50,749 bases of DNA. Source: CAYXFD01 sp964464175 (GTDB lineage Bacteria > Cloacimonadota > Cloacimonadia > Cloacimonadales > JAJBBL01). The position numbers and the translations under genes are program-made. Numbering within the stretch: the stretch's first letter is position 1; every line of letters starts with the position of its first letter. The stretch lies in assembly GCA_964464175.1 (NCBI GenBank), contig CAYXFD010000023.1, positions 1 to 50,749 on the forward strand, in the 5' to 3' direction. Positions 36,528 through 44,187 of the stretch are shown piece after piece. The notes beneath the pieces are model-generated. The model was not told where the DNA came from, did no database searches, and was given only the letters and a program-made list of their open reading frames with translations.

Positions 36528-36608
36528 ATTATTCCTCTTTAGATTTTAGAATTAGCTTCTGTCTTCCGTTAACTATATCTTAATTTATTGTTATTCCTTA
36601 TCTCTTGT

Positions 36609-37169
36609 CTATGATCTGCTTTTCACCTTCTTGAACAGATCAAGATTATGACGAACAGAACCATCGATTTTCAAAGAACCTACCTGAGCTATAAAACCGC
36701 CGATAATTCCGGGGTCTATCTCTGTCTGGGGGATTAGTTCTTTAGAGGTTAGTTTCTCAGTATATTTGACGATCTTGTCCTGTAACTCCGGTTTGTGTTC
36801 CCGGGCATAAACAATCTTGATTTTAGCCTTGTTTTGCCTCTGCAGGAGCAGTCTTTCAATATCGTTAATTATCTCTTCAACGAGCGGGATTCGATGTTTT
36901 TGAATGAGCAGACTGAACAGACCGTACCAGTATTTTCTCTGGTTAAGGACGATCCCGCTTTTTGCCTGTTTCCCGAAGACCTCTTCCAGCAAGGAGGTTC
37001 TCATCTTTCTGGGTGTTATGGCTGACTGCCAGAGTTTCGACAGCAGCCCGTTATCCTTAAGAAAGCTGCGAAGGGCTTCAATATCAAGGAGAAGATCATC
37101 GTAGTTCTTTTCCTCGATGTTATCAAGCAGAGCTACGGCATAACGGTGGGTTAAAAGTCGGAGTTTCAC
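36609..37169 (-). CDS. atpH: F-ATPase delta subunit
   Basis: 186 residues, the peripheral-stalk cap that binds alpha. The N-terminal helical bundle (HRYAVALLDNIEEK, LLSKLWQSAITPRKMRTSLLEEVF) and the C-terminal IDPGIIGGFIAQVGSLKIDGSVRHNLDLFK motif are diagnostic. The GTG start overlaps the atpF stop by 4 bases. Confidence 0.92.
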   Translation of the reverse strand: MKLRLLTHRYAVALLDNIEEKNYDDLLLDIEALRSFLKDNGLLSKLWQSAITPRKMRTSLLEEVFGKQAKSGIVLNQRKYWYGLFSLLIQKHRIPLVEEIINDIERLLLQRQNKAKIKIVYAREHKPELQDKIVKYTEKLTSKELIPQTEIDPGIIGGFIAQVGSLKIDGSVRHNLDLFKKVKSRS

Positions 37170-37651
37170 TTCTTGCTCCGGTCTTCAGCAAGCAGCCGGT
37201 TGATCATTTCAGCATCAATTTGCTCATCAAGCTTTTTCCCCAGAATAGCTGTAGTCAAGCCGGAGATCCTTTCAGCAAGTTCTCCTTCGATTGCCTGCAT
37301 CACTTTCTGTTTCTCATGAACAAGCTGTTTCTCAGTATCAGCCAGAACCTCTTTTTCTCTCAGTCTTGCCTGCTTGATAATCTCATCGCCCTGAGACTCG
37401 GCATCTTTCTTCGCCTGTTCTTTCATTTTTCTTATCTCTTGAGCCGATCTTTTGAATTCTTCCTCCTGCTTTTGCAGGATCTCTGCTGCTGAAAATTTTG
37501 ACTTTTCAGCCTGTTCCATATCCTCGGCTATACTCTTCTGCCTCTCCGCCAGAAAGGTCTTTATCGGCTTGTAGAGCAGCTTATTCAAAATAATCATCAA
37601 GAGAATAAAATTCAGGATGACTATGATCAGGGTGTAATCAAAACTTATCAT
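37166..37651 (-). CDS. atpF: F-ATPase b subunit
   Basis: 161 residues. One N-terminal membrane segment (FDYTLIIVILNFILLMIILNKLLYKPI) followed by a long charged helix that dimerises as the peripheral stalk. Only one b-type gene is present. Ends overlapping atpH. Confidence 0.93.
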   Translation of the reverse strand: MISFDYTLIIVILNFILLMIILNKLLYKPIKTFLAERQKSIAEDMEQAEKSKFSAAEILQKQEEEFKRSAQEIRKMKEQAKKDAESQGDEIIKQARLREKEVLADTEKQLVHEKQKVMQAIEGELAERISGLTTAILGKKLDEQIDAEMINRLLAEDRSKK

Positions 37652-37744
37652 TTCCCTCTTTTACTCCTTATCATTTCTGATATCTGCGGTTCGGTAAATC
37701 CTCACCTGCTGTCAGTCCGGTTAGTTTGCTTGTTTGCTTTGCGT

Positions 37745-37990
37745 TTAAGTCGAAAAGATCAAGAGTAAGGCAATAACCAGAGAGTAAATACCGGTTGACT
37801 CGGAAACTGCCTGTCCGACGAGCATGGTTCTGGTCAATAAAGCTGAATTTTCCGGGGACCGGGCAATTCCTTCACAAGCTTTACCGGCAACAAAGCCCTG
37901 TCCGATTCCGGGACCTAAAGCTCCTATGCCCATACAAATTCCGGCACCGAGAAATGCTGCCGCTTTTGCGATAAATTCAAATCCTTCCAT
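37745..37990 (-). CDS. atpE: F-ATPase c subunit, single hairpin, Na+-type
   Basis: 81 residues, two membrane helices joined by the polar loop ARSPEN. Compared with the Ilyobacter tartaricus sodium-binding c subunit, every sodium ligand is present, one position earlier: Gln31 (GIGQG), Val62, Glu64, Ser65, Thr66 and Tyr69 within QAVSESTGIYSLV. This predicts a sodium-coupled enzyme. GGAGGAATAA precedes the ATG. It lies between the triple-hairpin c gene and atpF. Confidence 0.95.
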   Translation of the reverse strand: MEGFEFIAKAAAFLGAGICMGIGALGPGIGQGFVAGKACEGIARSPENSALLTRTMLVGQAVSESTGIYSLVIALLLIFST

Positions 37991-38074
37991 TTATTCCTCC
38001 ATTCTTTCCGGCAGATATTTTCTGCCGCATGACTATATTGTTATTACTTATACTCTTTTGTGTTCATGGTCAGT

Positions 38075-38824
38075 TTAAAGAGCATACATTAACAGAAAAG
38101 CAATGACCAGAGAGTAGATCGCCGTTGATTCGGAAACTGCAGCCCCAACGAACATAGTTCTCATTATCAAAGCCCTTTGCCGGGGATATCTTCCTATCAT
38201 ATCACTTGCCCTGCCGGCAACAAAACCGATAGCAGTTCCGGGTCCTAAAGTACCAAGCCCGATACAGAGCCCTGCTCCGAGATAAGCTACAGCTCTGATT
38301 ATTTGCGGCAGAAGAGTAGAGTCTTCATATTCGGGAATTGCATAGATCAGGAGCAAGGCTACCACAAGGGCAAAGATCGAGCTTGCCTGGGCTAATGCCT
38401 GCCCGATAAGCATATTACCGGTGATCTCGTTATGTTTCTTGGGCATTCTGCTCAGAGCTAAACAGGCATATCCCCCTGTGTAGCCGGAACCAAAACCGGG
38501 ACCGACACTACCAAGCCCCATTGCCAGACCGGCAGCCAAAAGAGCGGCTGCTTTATCAAGTCCTAATGATCCCCGGTCAACTCCCCCGAAGAGTAGAAGC
38601 AGCGAAACAACCAGTGAGAAGATCGCTCCCGTTTCGGTTACAGCCTGGCTTACCAGCATTGACCGGGTAAGCTGATCACCCGCTTTGGGCTGGCGCATTA
38701 GACCGAAATTAGCCAGACCGGCAGTATAACCTTCACCGTAACCGGCACTCAGGGATGCAAATGAAACACTGATCGCCGCACCCAAATAGGCAGCAATTTG
38801 AACAATTTCAAGACTTTCTAACAT
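38075..38824 (-). CDS. Fused triple-hairpin c-type rotor subunit of the F-ATPase
   Basis: 249 residues, three consecutive c-like helical hairpins (about 8-80, 90-162, 175-249), six membrane segments, with polar loops RQPK, RMPKK and RYPRQ. Hairpin 1 aligns residue for residue with the single c subunit: Glu31 replaces the sodium-site Gln, Glu64 is kept, Thr65 replaces Ser, Phe69 replaces Tyr. Hairpin 2 lacks the ion carboxylate: Gln146 in GQALAQASS stands where Glu is needed, Ser113 replaces Gln, Ala147 replaces Ser. Hairpin 3 keeps Glu232-Ser233-Thr234 and Tyr237 but has Ile199 for Gln. Fused c subunits are known from archaeal and V-type rotors and from Acetobacterium woodii (two-hairpin c1), and the same logic applies here. 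Weak ribosome site (AGGAAG about 10 bases upstream) suggests lower expression than atpE. Confidence 0.9.
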   Translation of the reverse strand: MLESLEIVQIAAYLGAAISVSFASLSAGYGEGYTAGLANFGLMRQPKAGDQLTRSMLVSQAVTETGAIFSLVVSLLLLFGGVDRGSLGLDKAAALLAAGLAMGLGSVGPGFGSGYTGGYACLALSRMPKKHNEITGNMLIGQALAQASSIFALVVALLLIYAIPEYEDSTLLPQIIRAVAYLGAGLCIGLGTLGPGTAIGFVAGRASDMIGRYPRQRALIMRTMFVGAAVSESTAIYSLVIAFLLMYAL

Positions 38825-38953
38825 TCTGTTTTATCTTCCTGTCTGTCTGGTCTGATAAAATCTGTATTATCCTTAAGCATAGAGTTGCTCTTGCTTGAAG
38901 TCAGCAGTAATTTCTCTTTCTTCCGTACTTTCGTCATCATGATCATTATTACC

Positions 38954-39850
38954 CTATTCGTGGATCTCTACCGCGATGTAACTAATTGCCAGCATAGTAA
39001 ACACAAATGCCTGAATTGTCCCGATAAATACCCCGAAGAAGAGGCTCAAGCCGACCGGTATTAGAATGAAACGGACAAGAGATGAGATAACAATAAGGAT
39101 GATTGCCCCCCCCAAGATATTGCCGAAAAGACGGAAAGAAATCGATATTGTTTTGGAAAACTCACCAACTACATTGATCGGTGCCATCGGGAAAAATGGT
39201 TCAGTGAAACCTTTGAGGTAGGGGAAGATGCCTTTGTTCTTAATTGACATATAATGAACAACGCTGACCGCCATTATCCCCAGTCCGAGAGGGACGTTGA
39301 GGTTCCTGGTCGGTTCCATAAAGCCCGGGATAGGGATAATACCGATAAGATTTGCAGCCCAGATAAAGATGAATATCGTCAACACATAAGGGGTAAAATT
39401 AGAGTATCTCTGTCCCAAAGTCTCTGTTGTCAGGTTTTCAAAGAAGCTGTGGATCATTTCAAACAAGACCTGTCCCTGCTTGGGAATGCGGGTAAGGTGC
39501 TTCTTCAGCAGCAGAGCAAGCGCTATCAGAACTATATTCATGATCAGCAGCATTCTCAGAAGCTGGAAGGCACTGAAAGTATTATTCTTGAAGAAGCGGT
39601 GAAAGAAAGAATATAGCTTTTCACTTCCGTATATTTTGGGAGTTATTCCTTTGTCGGCATGATACTGGGCGGGCTGAAATTCCTCGATAATTCTGTCCTG
39701 AATTGTCATGGGGTGAGAAGTGTGCCAGAGAGAGAATTTTCCGGTGTCGGGATTGATGCCGATATTGAGTCTGTAATCGAGCCCAATGGAAAGAATAGCC
39801 TGAACAATAAAGAAAATAAAAAACAGTCTGACCATCTTATTTTTCATCAT
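38954..39850 (-). CDS. atpB: F-ATPase a subunit
   Basis: 298 residues with five to six membrane helices. A long polar N-terminal stretch (residues about 25-90) precedes the core, typical of some FCB and proteobacterial a subunits. The essential arginine is Arg240 in FSKTISISFRLFGNILGG; the last helices (GVFIGTIQAFVFTMLAISYIAV) form the ion half-channels. First Fo gene, 129 bases before the triple c. Confidence 0.95.
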   Translation of the reverse strand: MMKNKMVRLFFIFFIVQAILSIGLDYRLNIGINPDTGKFSLWHTSHPMTIQDRIIEEFQPAQYHADKGITPKIYGSEKLYSFFHRFFKNNTFSAFQLLRMLLIMNIVLIALALLLKKHLTRIPKQGQVLFEMIHSFFENLTTETLGQRYSNFTPYVLTIFIFIWAANLIGIIPIPGFMEPTRNLNVPLGLGIMAVSVVHYMSIKNKGIFPYLKGFTEPFFPMAPINVVGEFSKTISISFRLFGNILGGAIILIVISSLVRFILIPVGLSLFFGVFIGTIQAFVFTMLAISYIAVEIHE

Positions 39851-39946
39851 TTTTCGCTTACCTCTCCCTTCCTAAGCTGGTCATGACCGTCAACAATTTT
39901 TCTGATCTGATCCAATAAAAGAACCGGTTTTTTCCCGACAGATACA

Positions 39947-40384
39947 TTAGTCACTTTTTGTCTCTTCATCCTGCGAAACAGCCTCATCTTCACTTTTTTC
40001 GGGTCTGAGGAGCCGGTAGAAATAGTGCAGAATAATAGTTATCTGAACACTGACCAAACCCGCTCCGAACGTTACAATATCAGGTTTCAGTACAACCACA
40101 ACGATCACTGAATATATTGCCAGGAAGAGATAACGGAGATAAAAGCCTTTAAAGGAGTGTAAATTTGCTCCCTGATCAGCTAAGGTTATTCCCTTTTTGG
40201 TTTTATGGTAGAGCCAGTAAAAATTTAACCCGCTCCCCACGGAACCTGTTATCCATCCTATCGCCTGACCGAATCTCGTTAGCAAAAACATTACAGCCGC
40301 GATATTTGTCAAGAAAACTATCGTTAAGATCTCTCTGACATATTTCGCTGTTTTCTTCGACTCCTGGGGACTGGTTATTGCCAT
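39947..40384 (-). CDS. AtpI-like membrane protein
   Basis: 145 residues, four membrane segments (about 20-40, 43-60, 88-104, 107-128), charged acidic tail (KSEDEAVSQDEE). Position directly before atpB and the segment pattern fit the ATP synthase I chain family, which helps c-ring assembly or Mg2+ supply. GGAG lies 5 bases before the ATG. Confidence 0.7.
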   Translation of the reverse strand: MAITSPQESKKTAKYVREILTIVFLTNIAAVMFLLTRFGQAIGWITGSVGSGLNFYWLYHKTKKGITLADQGANLHSFKGFYLRYLFLAIYSVIVVVVLKPDIVTFGAGLVSVQITIILHYFYRLLRPEKSEDEAVSQDEETKSD

Positions 40385-40447
40385 CAGATCTCCGGTTTTG
40401 TGGTAATGAATTTCAAAAAATGAGAAGAACGGTTCGTTGAAGGCAGG

Positions 40448-40693
40448 CTATTTATCACGATCTTCCAGGTACTCTTTCAGATAAGTATAATTAAGGTAGA
40501 AACCGGAGAAGATACCGATGATTATTCCAACAAAGAGCAGGATGTTCCCGGTTCCTAATCTACGGTCAAGCCAGAGAAAAAGAAGGAAAAAGACCAGCAA
40601 AGAGATTATTATGTTCAGTCCCAAACGCCCTATGATGGTGAGGTTGCGGAGGATCTCCGGGTCTTTAATTTGAAGCTTTTTGAGCAATTTCAT
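40448..40693 (-). CDS. AtpZ-like small membrane protein
   Basis: 81 residues, two membrane helices (IGRLGLNIIISLLVFFLLFLW and LLFVGIIIGIFSGFYLNYTYL) with the LDRRLGTGN turn between them, as in the ATPase_gene1/AtpZ family. The start overlaps the bactofilin gene end by 29 bases. Confidence 0.7.
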   Translation of the reverse strand: MKLLKKLQIKDPEILRNLTIIGRLGLNIIISLLVFFLLFLWLDRRLGTGNILLFVGIIIGIFSGFYLNYTYLKEYLEDRDK

Positions 40694-41078
40694 CCGGTTT
40701 TAGGGAGAAATCTTTCGTTACATTTGTTTTTGGCTGCGGTTTCTTGTCTCCCATCTGACAGGTACCGACAATAACAGCTCCGGCATTAACCGTAAGTATC
40801 TTGGCGACAATATCACCCGTCAACTGAGCTGTTTTATCAAGTTCCAGGGTTTCGGAGACTGTTACATTCCCGTCCAGAACCCCTGAAATAAGGCACTCTT
40901 TTGCCCGGATATCAGCTTTAGCTTTTCCGGAAGTACCGATTATGACAAAGCCGTCTGTTTCCAGAGTACCTTCGATAAAGCCGTCGATCCTGATACCTCC
41001 GCGGATTTGCAGATGTCCTTTGATGGTACTCCCCTTTCCGATGATGGTTGAGAGTTCAACTTTACGATTTTTCAGCAT
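40665..41078 (-). CDS. Bactofilin
   Basis: 137 residues. The central beta-helix domain (about 10-110) shows the repeating pattern TIIGKGSTIKGHLQIRGGIRIDG, FIEGTLETDGFVIIG, AKADIRAKECLISGVLDGNV and LELDKTAQLTGDIVAKIL of bactofilins (DUF583). These polymerise without nucleotide on the membrane and scaffold wall-shaping enzymes; here an M23 peptidase is the upstream neighbour. Polar unordered tail. GGAG lies 7 bases before the ATG. Confidence 0.9.
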   Translation of the reverse strand: MLKNRKVELSTIIGKGSTIKGHLQIRGGIRIDGFIEGTLETDGFVIIGTSGKAKADIRAKECLISGVLDGNVTVSETLELDKTAQLTGDIVAKILTVNAGAVIVGTCQMGDKKPQPKTNVTKDFSLKPDEIAQKASN

Positions 41079-41206
41079 ACTTAATCTCCTTTCTGAAAAT
41101 TTTGTCTATCACTGCCGGGTTCTTCTTGCCCCGGCTTGTTTATCTTAACTCGTCTCTCTCTTTACTGCCCGGTGTCTCCGGATGTTTGTCGAGAGGATTT
41201 ACTCTG

Positions 41207-41899
41207 CTATTCTTCGATAACTGTCAGCGGATCGATATTTTTGCCGCGGTAGATGACTTCAAAATGTAAATGCGGATTCGTGCTTAGCCCTGTATTGCCG
41301 ACAAGACCAATTGTCTGTCCCTTCTCCACAAAAAAATTCTGAAGATGAAAGATCCGGGCAAGATGGGCATAAAAGGTCAGATAATGATTAAGGTGATCAA
41401 TGACCATAACATTGCCGAAGTACTTATCTTCGTAAACGGATTTGATAACACCACTTCCGGCAGCCACGATCTCTGTGCCCAGAGGTGCGGCTAAATCGAC
41501 TCCCTTATGGGTTGGAGTAAAGCCCTGGCTGATCACATAATCATCCAGGATCGGGGAAGAGTTAGGAATGAAGCGCTGTTTCATCCGGAATTCTTCCAAA
41601 TCCTGTCGTAATTCTTCGGTTGTTATTACCGGTTCTGAGTCAGGTCTTTGAGTCTCCCGTTCCCGCAGATAACTATCAAGCAATTCCCTTATCTGCAATG
41701 ATTTCGGGATCTCAACCCCTTCCTGGCGTTCCTGTTCGCAGGTATTGAGTTTATCTTGCAGATTTTGAACGTAATTGGTCAGAGCTTCGATCTCATTTTT
41801 CTGCTTCATAAGCCTTGCCGACTGTCCCTGATTGACTACCAGCAGGTAAACAGAGAGGATAAGAAGTAAAATCGTGACGATAAGTATAGTTTTAAACAT
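41207..41899 (-). CDS. Membrane-anchored M23 (LytM-type) peptidase
   Basis: 230 residues. N-terminal membrane anchor (about 4-22), a coiled-coil (30-110) and a zinc metallopeptidase domain with His131 and Asp135 (HKGVD), His179 (AHL), and His210 and His212 (HLHFE): all zinc and catalytic residues are present, so it should cut peptidoglycan cross-links. Genes for M23 peptidases beside bactofilins are a known pairing in cell-curvature and stalk systems. Follows parB by 42 bases. Confidence 0.9.
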   Translation of the reverse strand: MFKTILIVTILLLILSVYLLVVNQGQSARLMKQKNEIEALTNYVQNLQDKLNTCEQERQEGVEIPKSLQIRELLDSYLRERETQRPDSEPVITTEELRQDLEEFRMKQRFIPNSSPILDDYVISQGFTPTHKGVDLAAPLGTEIVAAGSGVIKSVYEDKYFGNVMVIDHLNHYLTFYAHLARIFHLQNFFVEKGQTIGLVGNTGLSTNPHLHFEVIYRGKNIDPLTVIEE

Positions 41900-41941
41900 A
41901 AGCTTTCAGACTCTCTTTTTGTTAAACATCCGGTTAGCTTT

Positions 41942-42793
41942 TCAGTTATCCAGTAGTTTATGCAACAGCTGCTGCATTTCCTCGTCGTTTTTACAGGAAA
42001 AGGTAATCGTTCCCCCCTTCGCTTTGGGGTTGATCCTGACCGGTATTGAGTAGCTCTCGGAAAGCGACTTGCCGAAATTTTCCCAGTAATCCCTCTTGCG
42101 GTCGTCAGTATCATCCTTTTTCTTTGCAGCAGAGGAGAGATGTCTCCGGATCCGGTTTTCCGCCTGTCTCACGGAAAGCTGTTTTCGTGAGATCTCAGCG
42201 GCAAATTCGGTCTGCTCTTCCGGGGTAAGCTGCAGCAGTACTCTTCCATGCCCCTGGGAGAGTTTCCCTTCTGCGATCATTTCCAGTACCCTGTTCTCAA
42301 GTTTCAACAGACGGATAGAGTTGGTAACCGTACTCCGTTCTTTTCCAACAAACCGGGAAATATCTCCGTGGGTCAGATCGAACTGATCCTGAAGCTGTTG
42401 ATACGCTTTTGCCTCTTCAACCGGATTGAGGTTTTCCCGCTGAATATTCTCGATCAGGGCAAACTGTAACTGTTCCTGCTGAGAAACGCAGCGGATAATG
42501 ACCGGCACTTCGGTGAAACCGGCTAATTTCGCCGCTTCCAGCCTTCTTTCTCCGGCGATCAATTCATATTCGGAATCTTCCTTTTTGGTCACGATCAGCG
42601 GTTGGATCATACCACTCTCTGCCAGTGAGTCTGCCAGTTCCTGTAGTTTCTCCGGATCCATCTTTCCCCGGGGCTGATAAGGGTTCGGATGGATGTTTTC
42701 GATCCTGACCGTAGTAATTCCGGTTGTCCGGTCGGTTGATTCCGTTCCGCTTGGTATTAGGGCGTCTAAGCCTCTTCCTAATCTTTTACTCAT
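41942..42793 (-). CDS. parB: Chromosome-partitioning protein ParB
   Basis: 283 residues. KRLGRGLDALIP start, NPYQPRGKMDPEKLQELADSL, the CTP-binding AGERRLEAAKLAG box, ENIQRENLNPVEEAKAYQQL and the HTH THGDISRFVGKERSTVTNSIRLL. It binds parS sites and loads condensin. Overlaps the parA stop as ATGA. A parS site was not found by eye. Confidence 0.95.
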   Translation of the reverse strand: MSKRLGRGLDALIPSGTESTDRTTGITTVRIENIHPNPYQPRGKMDPEKLQELADSLAESGMIQPLIVTKKEDSEYELIAGERRLEAAKLAGFTEVPVIIRCVSQQEQLQFALIENIQRENLNPVEEAKAYQQLQDQFDLTHGDISRFVGKERSTVTNSIRLLKLENRVLEMIAEGKLSQGHGRVLLQLTPEEQTEFAAEISRKQLSVRQAENRIRRHLSSAAKKKDDTDDRKRDYWENFGKSLSESYSIPVRINPKAKGGTITFSCKNDEEMQQLLHKLLDN

Positions 42794-43548
42794 CTTGCTA
42801 ACAATTCCGTTGCTAATTGTAAGTAATTTTTAGCTCCGTTGGAGCTGATATCATAATGAAATATCGGTTTCCCAAAGCTCGGAGCTTCTCCTAATTTGAC
42901 GTTTCGGTAGATGATGGTCTGGAATATCTTTTCCTGAAAATAACGCCTGACCTCCTTTGCCACCTGAAAAGACAGATTGAGACGTTTATCGTACATAGTC
43001 ATTACTACCCCTAAGATATTCAGGTCGGGATTGAGATTCCTGCGGATCAGTCTGATCGTATTCAATAACTGACTCACCCCCTCCAGAGCATAGTATTCGC
43101 ATTGAATGGGGATCAGGACATCGGTACAGGCGGTAAGGGCATTGATCGTCAATAGTCCCAGCGAGGGGGGGCAGTCGATGATTATATATTCATAATTCCC
43201 TGTTATTGGCTTCAAAGCCTCTTTGAGTTTGTTTTCCCGGGCAAACTCCTTCACCAGTTCGATCTCTGCTCCGGTCAGATCAATATTGCTCGGGATGATG
43301 TCCAGATACTTAATAGTGGTCTCTCTGATTGCGGAAGCAGCATCGGATTTATGGATCAGGACATCGTAAATATGATTGTCGAGCTTATCCTTATCAATCC
43401 CCAAACCACTGCTTGTGTTTCCCTGAGGGTCGAAATCGATCAATAGGGTCTTCTTCTCATACAGACCGAGGGCAGCAGCCAGATTTATAGCTGTCGTGGT
43501 CTTTCCGACCCCCCCTTTCTGATTAACAATGGCTATTATTTTTCTCAT
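42790..43548 (-). CDS. parA: ParA/Soj chromosome-partitioning ATPase
   Basis: 252 residues. Deviant Walker A KGGVGKTT (11-18), LIDFDPQGNTSSGLG, YIIIDCPPSLGLLTINAL and the C-terminal FGKPIFHYDISSNGAKNYLQL. Positions and overlap with rsmG (ATGA) and parB match the common rsmG-parA-parB origin-region cluster. Confidence 0.95.
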   Translation of the reverse strand: MRKIIAIVNQKGGVGKTTTAINLAAALGLYEKKTLLIDFDPQGNTSSGLGIDKDKLDNHIYDVLIHKSDAASAIRETTIKYLDIIPSNIDLTGAEIELVKEFARENKLKEALKPITGNYEYIIIDCPPSLGLLTINALTACTDVLIPIQCEYYALEGVSQLLNTIRLIRRNLNPDLNILGVVMTMYDKRLNLSFQVAKEVRRYFQEKIFQTIIYRNVKLGEAPSFGKPIFHYDISSNGAKNYLQLATELLAR

Positions 43549-44186
43549 ACTTTTTCTATCTTCAGGATATTAGTCTCTCGCCAGGGCTTCCGGAAGAGGA
43601 AGTTCTCTTTCGCCGCCTGCAGCAAAAAGGTCTCTTCCATCTCTCTACCCTTATAGAGGAGAATATATCCTTCAGGTTTTAAGAAATCCTTCATTATTCT
43701 TAGAAGCTGCGGGGTTATCTTAACCGACCGGCAGACCGTAACATCAAATCCGGACCGCCCGGCCGCCTCTTTCCCCAACTCCTTTATCCTGAACTCTTCC
43801 AGTCGTTTATAAATTGGATAACAGTTTTTCAAGTCAAGTTTTTTGATGATAATCTTTAACTCATTTACCTTTTTCCCTCTGGAATCCATCAGATAGACCG
43901 TTGCCGCAGGGTTCGTTATAGCCAGGGGAATACCGGGTAAACCGCCGCCGCTTCCCAGATCCAGAATGACTTTATCCCTGAGCTCAAAGCCGCAAACCAG
44001 AGGGAGCAGAGAATCATAAAAATGCCTGGTCCAGATCTCTTCCGGGTCGGTCTGCCGCGAGATAAGATTGACCCGCTCATTGGCTTCCACCAAGAGCGAG
44101 TGATACAATTCGAACCTCTCCAGCACACCGGATTCTATCTTCAGTTCAGTCAGCAAATCGCTGAATATTTTTCGGTTATTCTCCAT
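43545..44186 (-). CDS. rsmG: 16S rRNA (guanine-527-N7)-methyltransferase RsmG
   Basis: 213 residues. S-adenosylmethionine-binding VILDLGSGGGLPGIPLAI, then VYLMDSRGKKVNELK, VTVCRSV and GYILLYKG. Opens 1 base after the regulator gene upstream with GAGG before the ATG. Usual position by parAB. Confidence 0.95.
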   Translation of the reverse strand: MENNRKIFSDLLTELKIESGVLERFELYHSLLVEANERVNLISRQTDPEEIWTRHFYDSLLPLVCGFELRDKVILDLGSGGGLPGIPLAITNPAATVYLMDSRGKKVNELKIIIKKLDLKNCYPIYKRLEEFRIKELGKEAAGRSGFDVTVCRSVKITPQLLRIMKDFLKPEGYILLYKGREMEETFLLQAAKENFLFRKPWRETNILKIEKV

Positions 44187-44187
44187 C

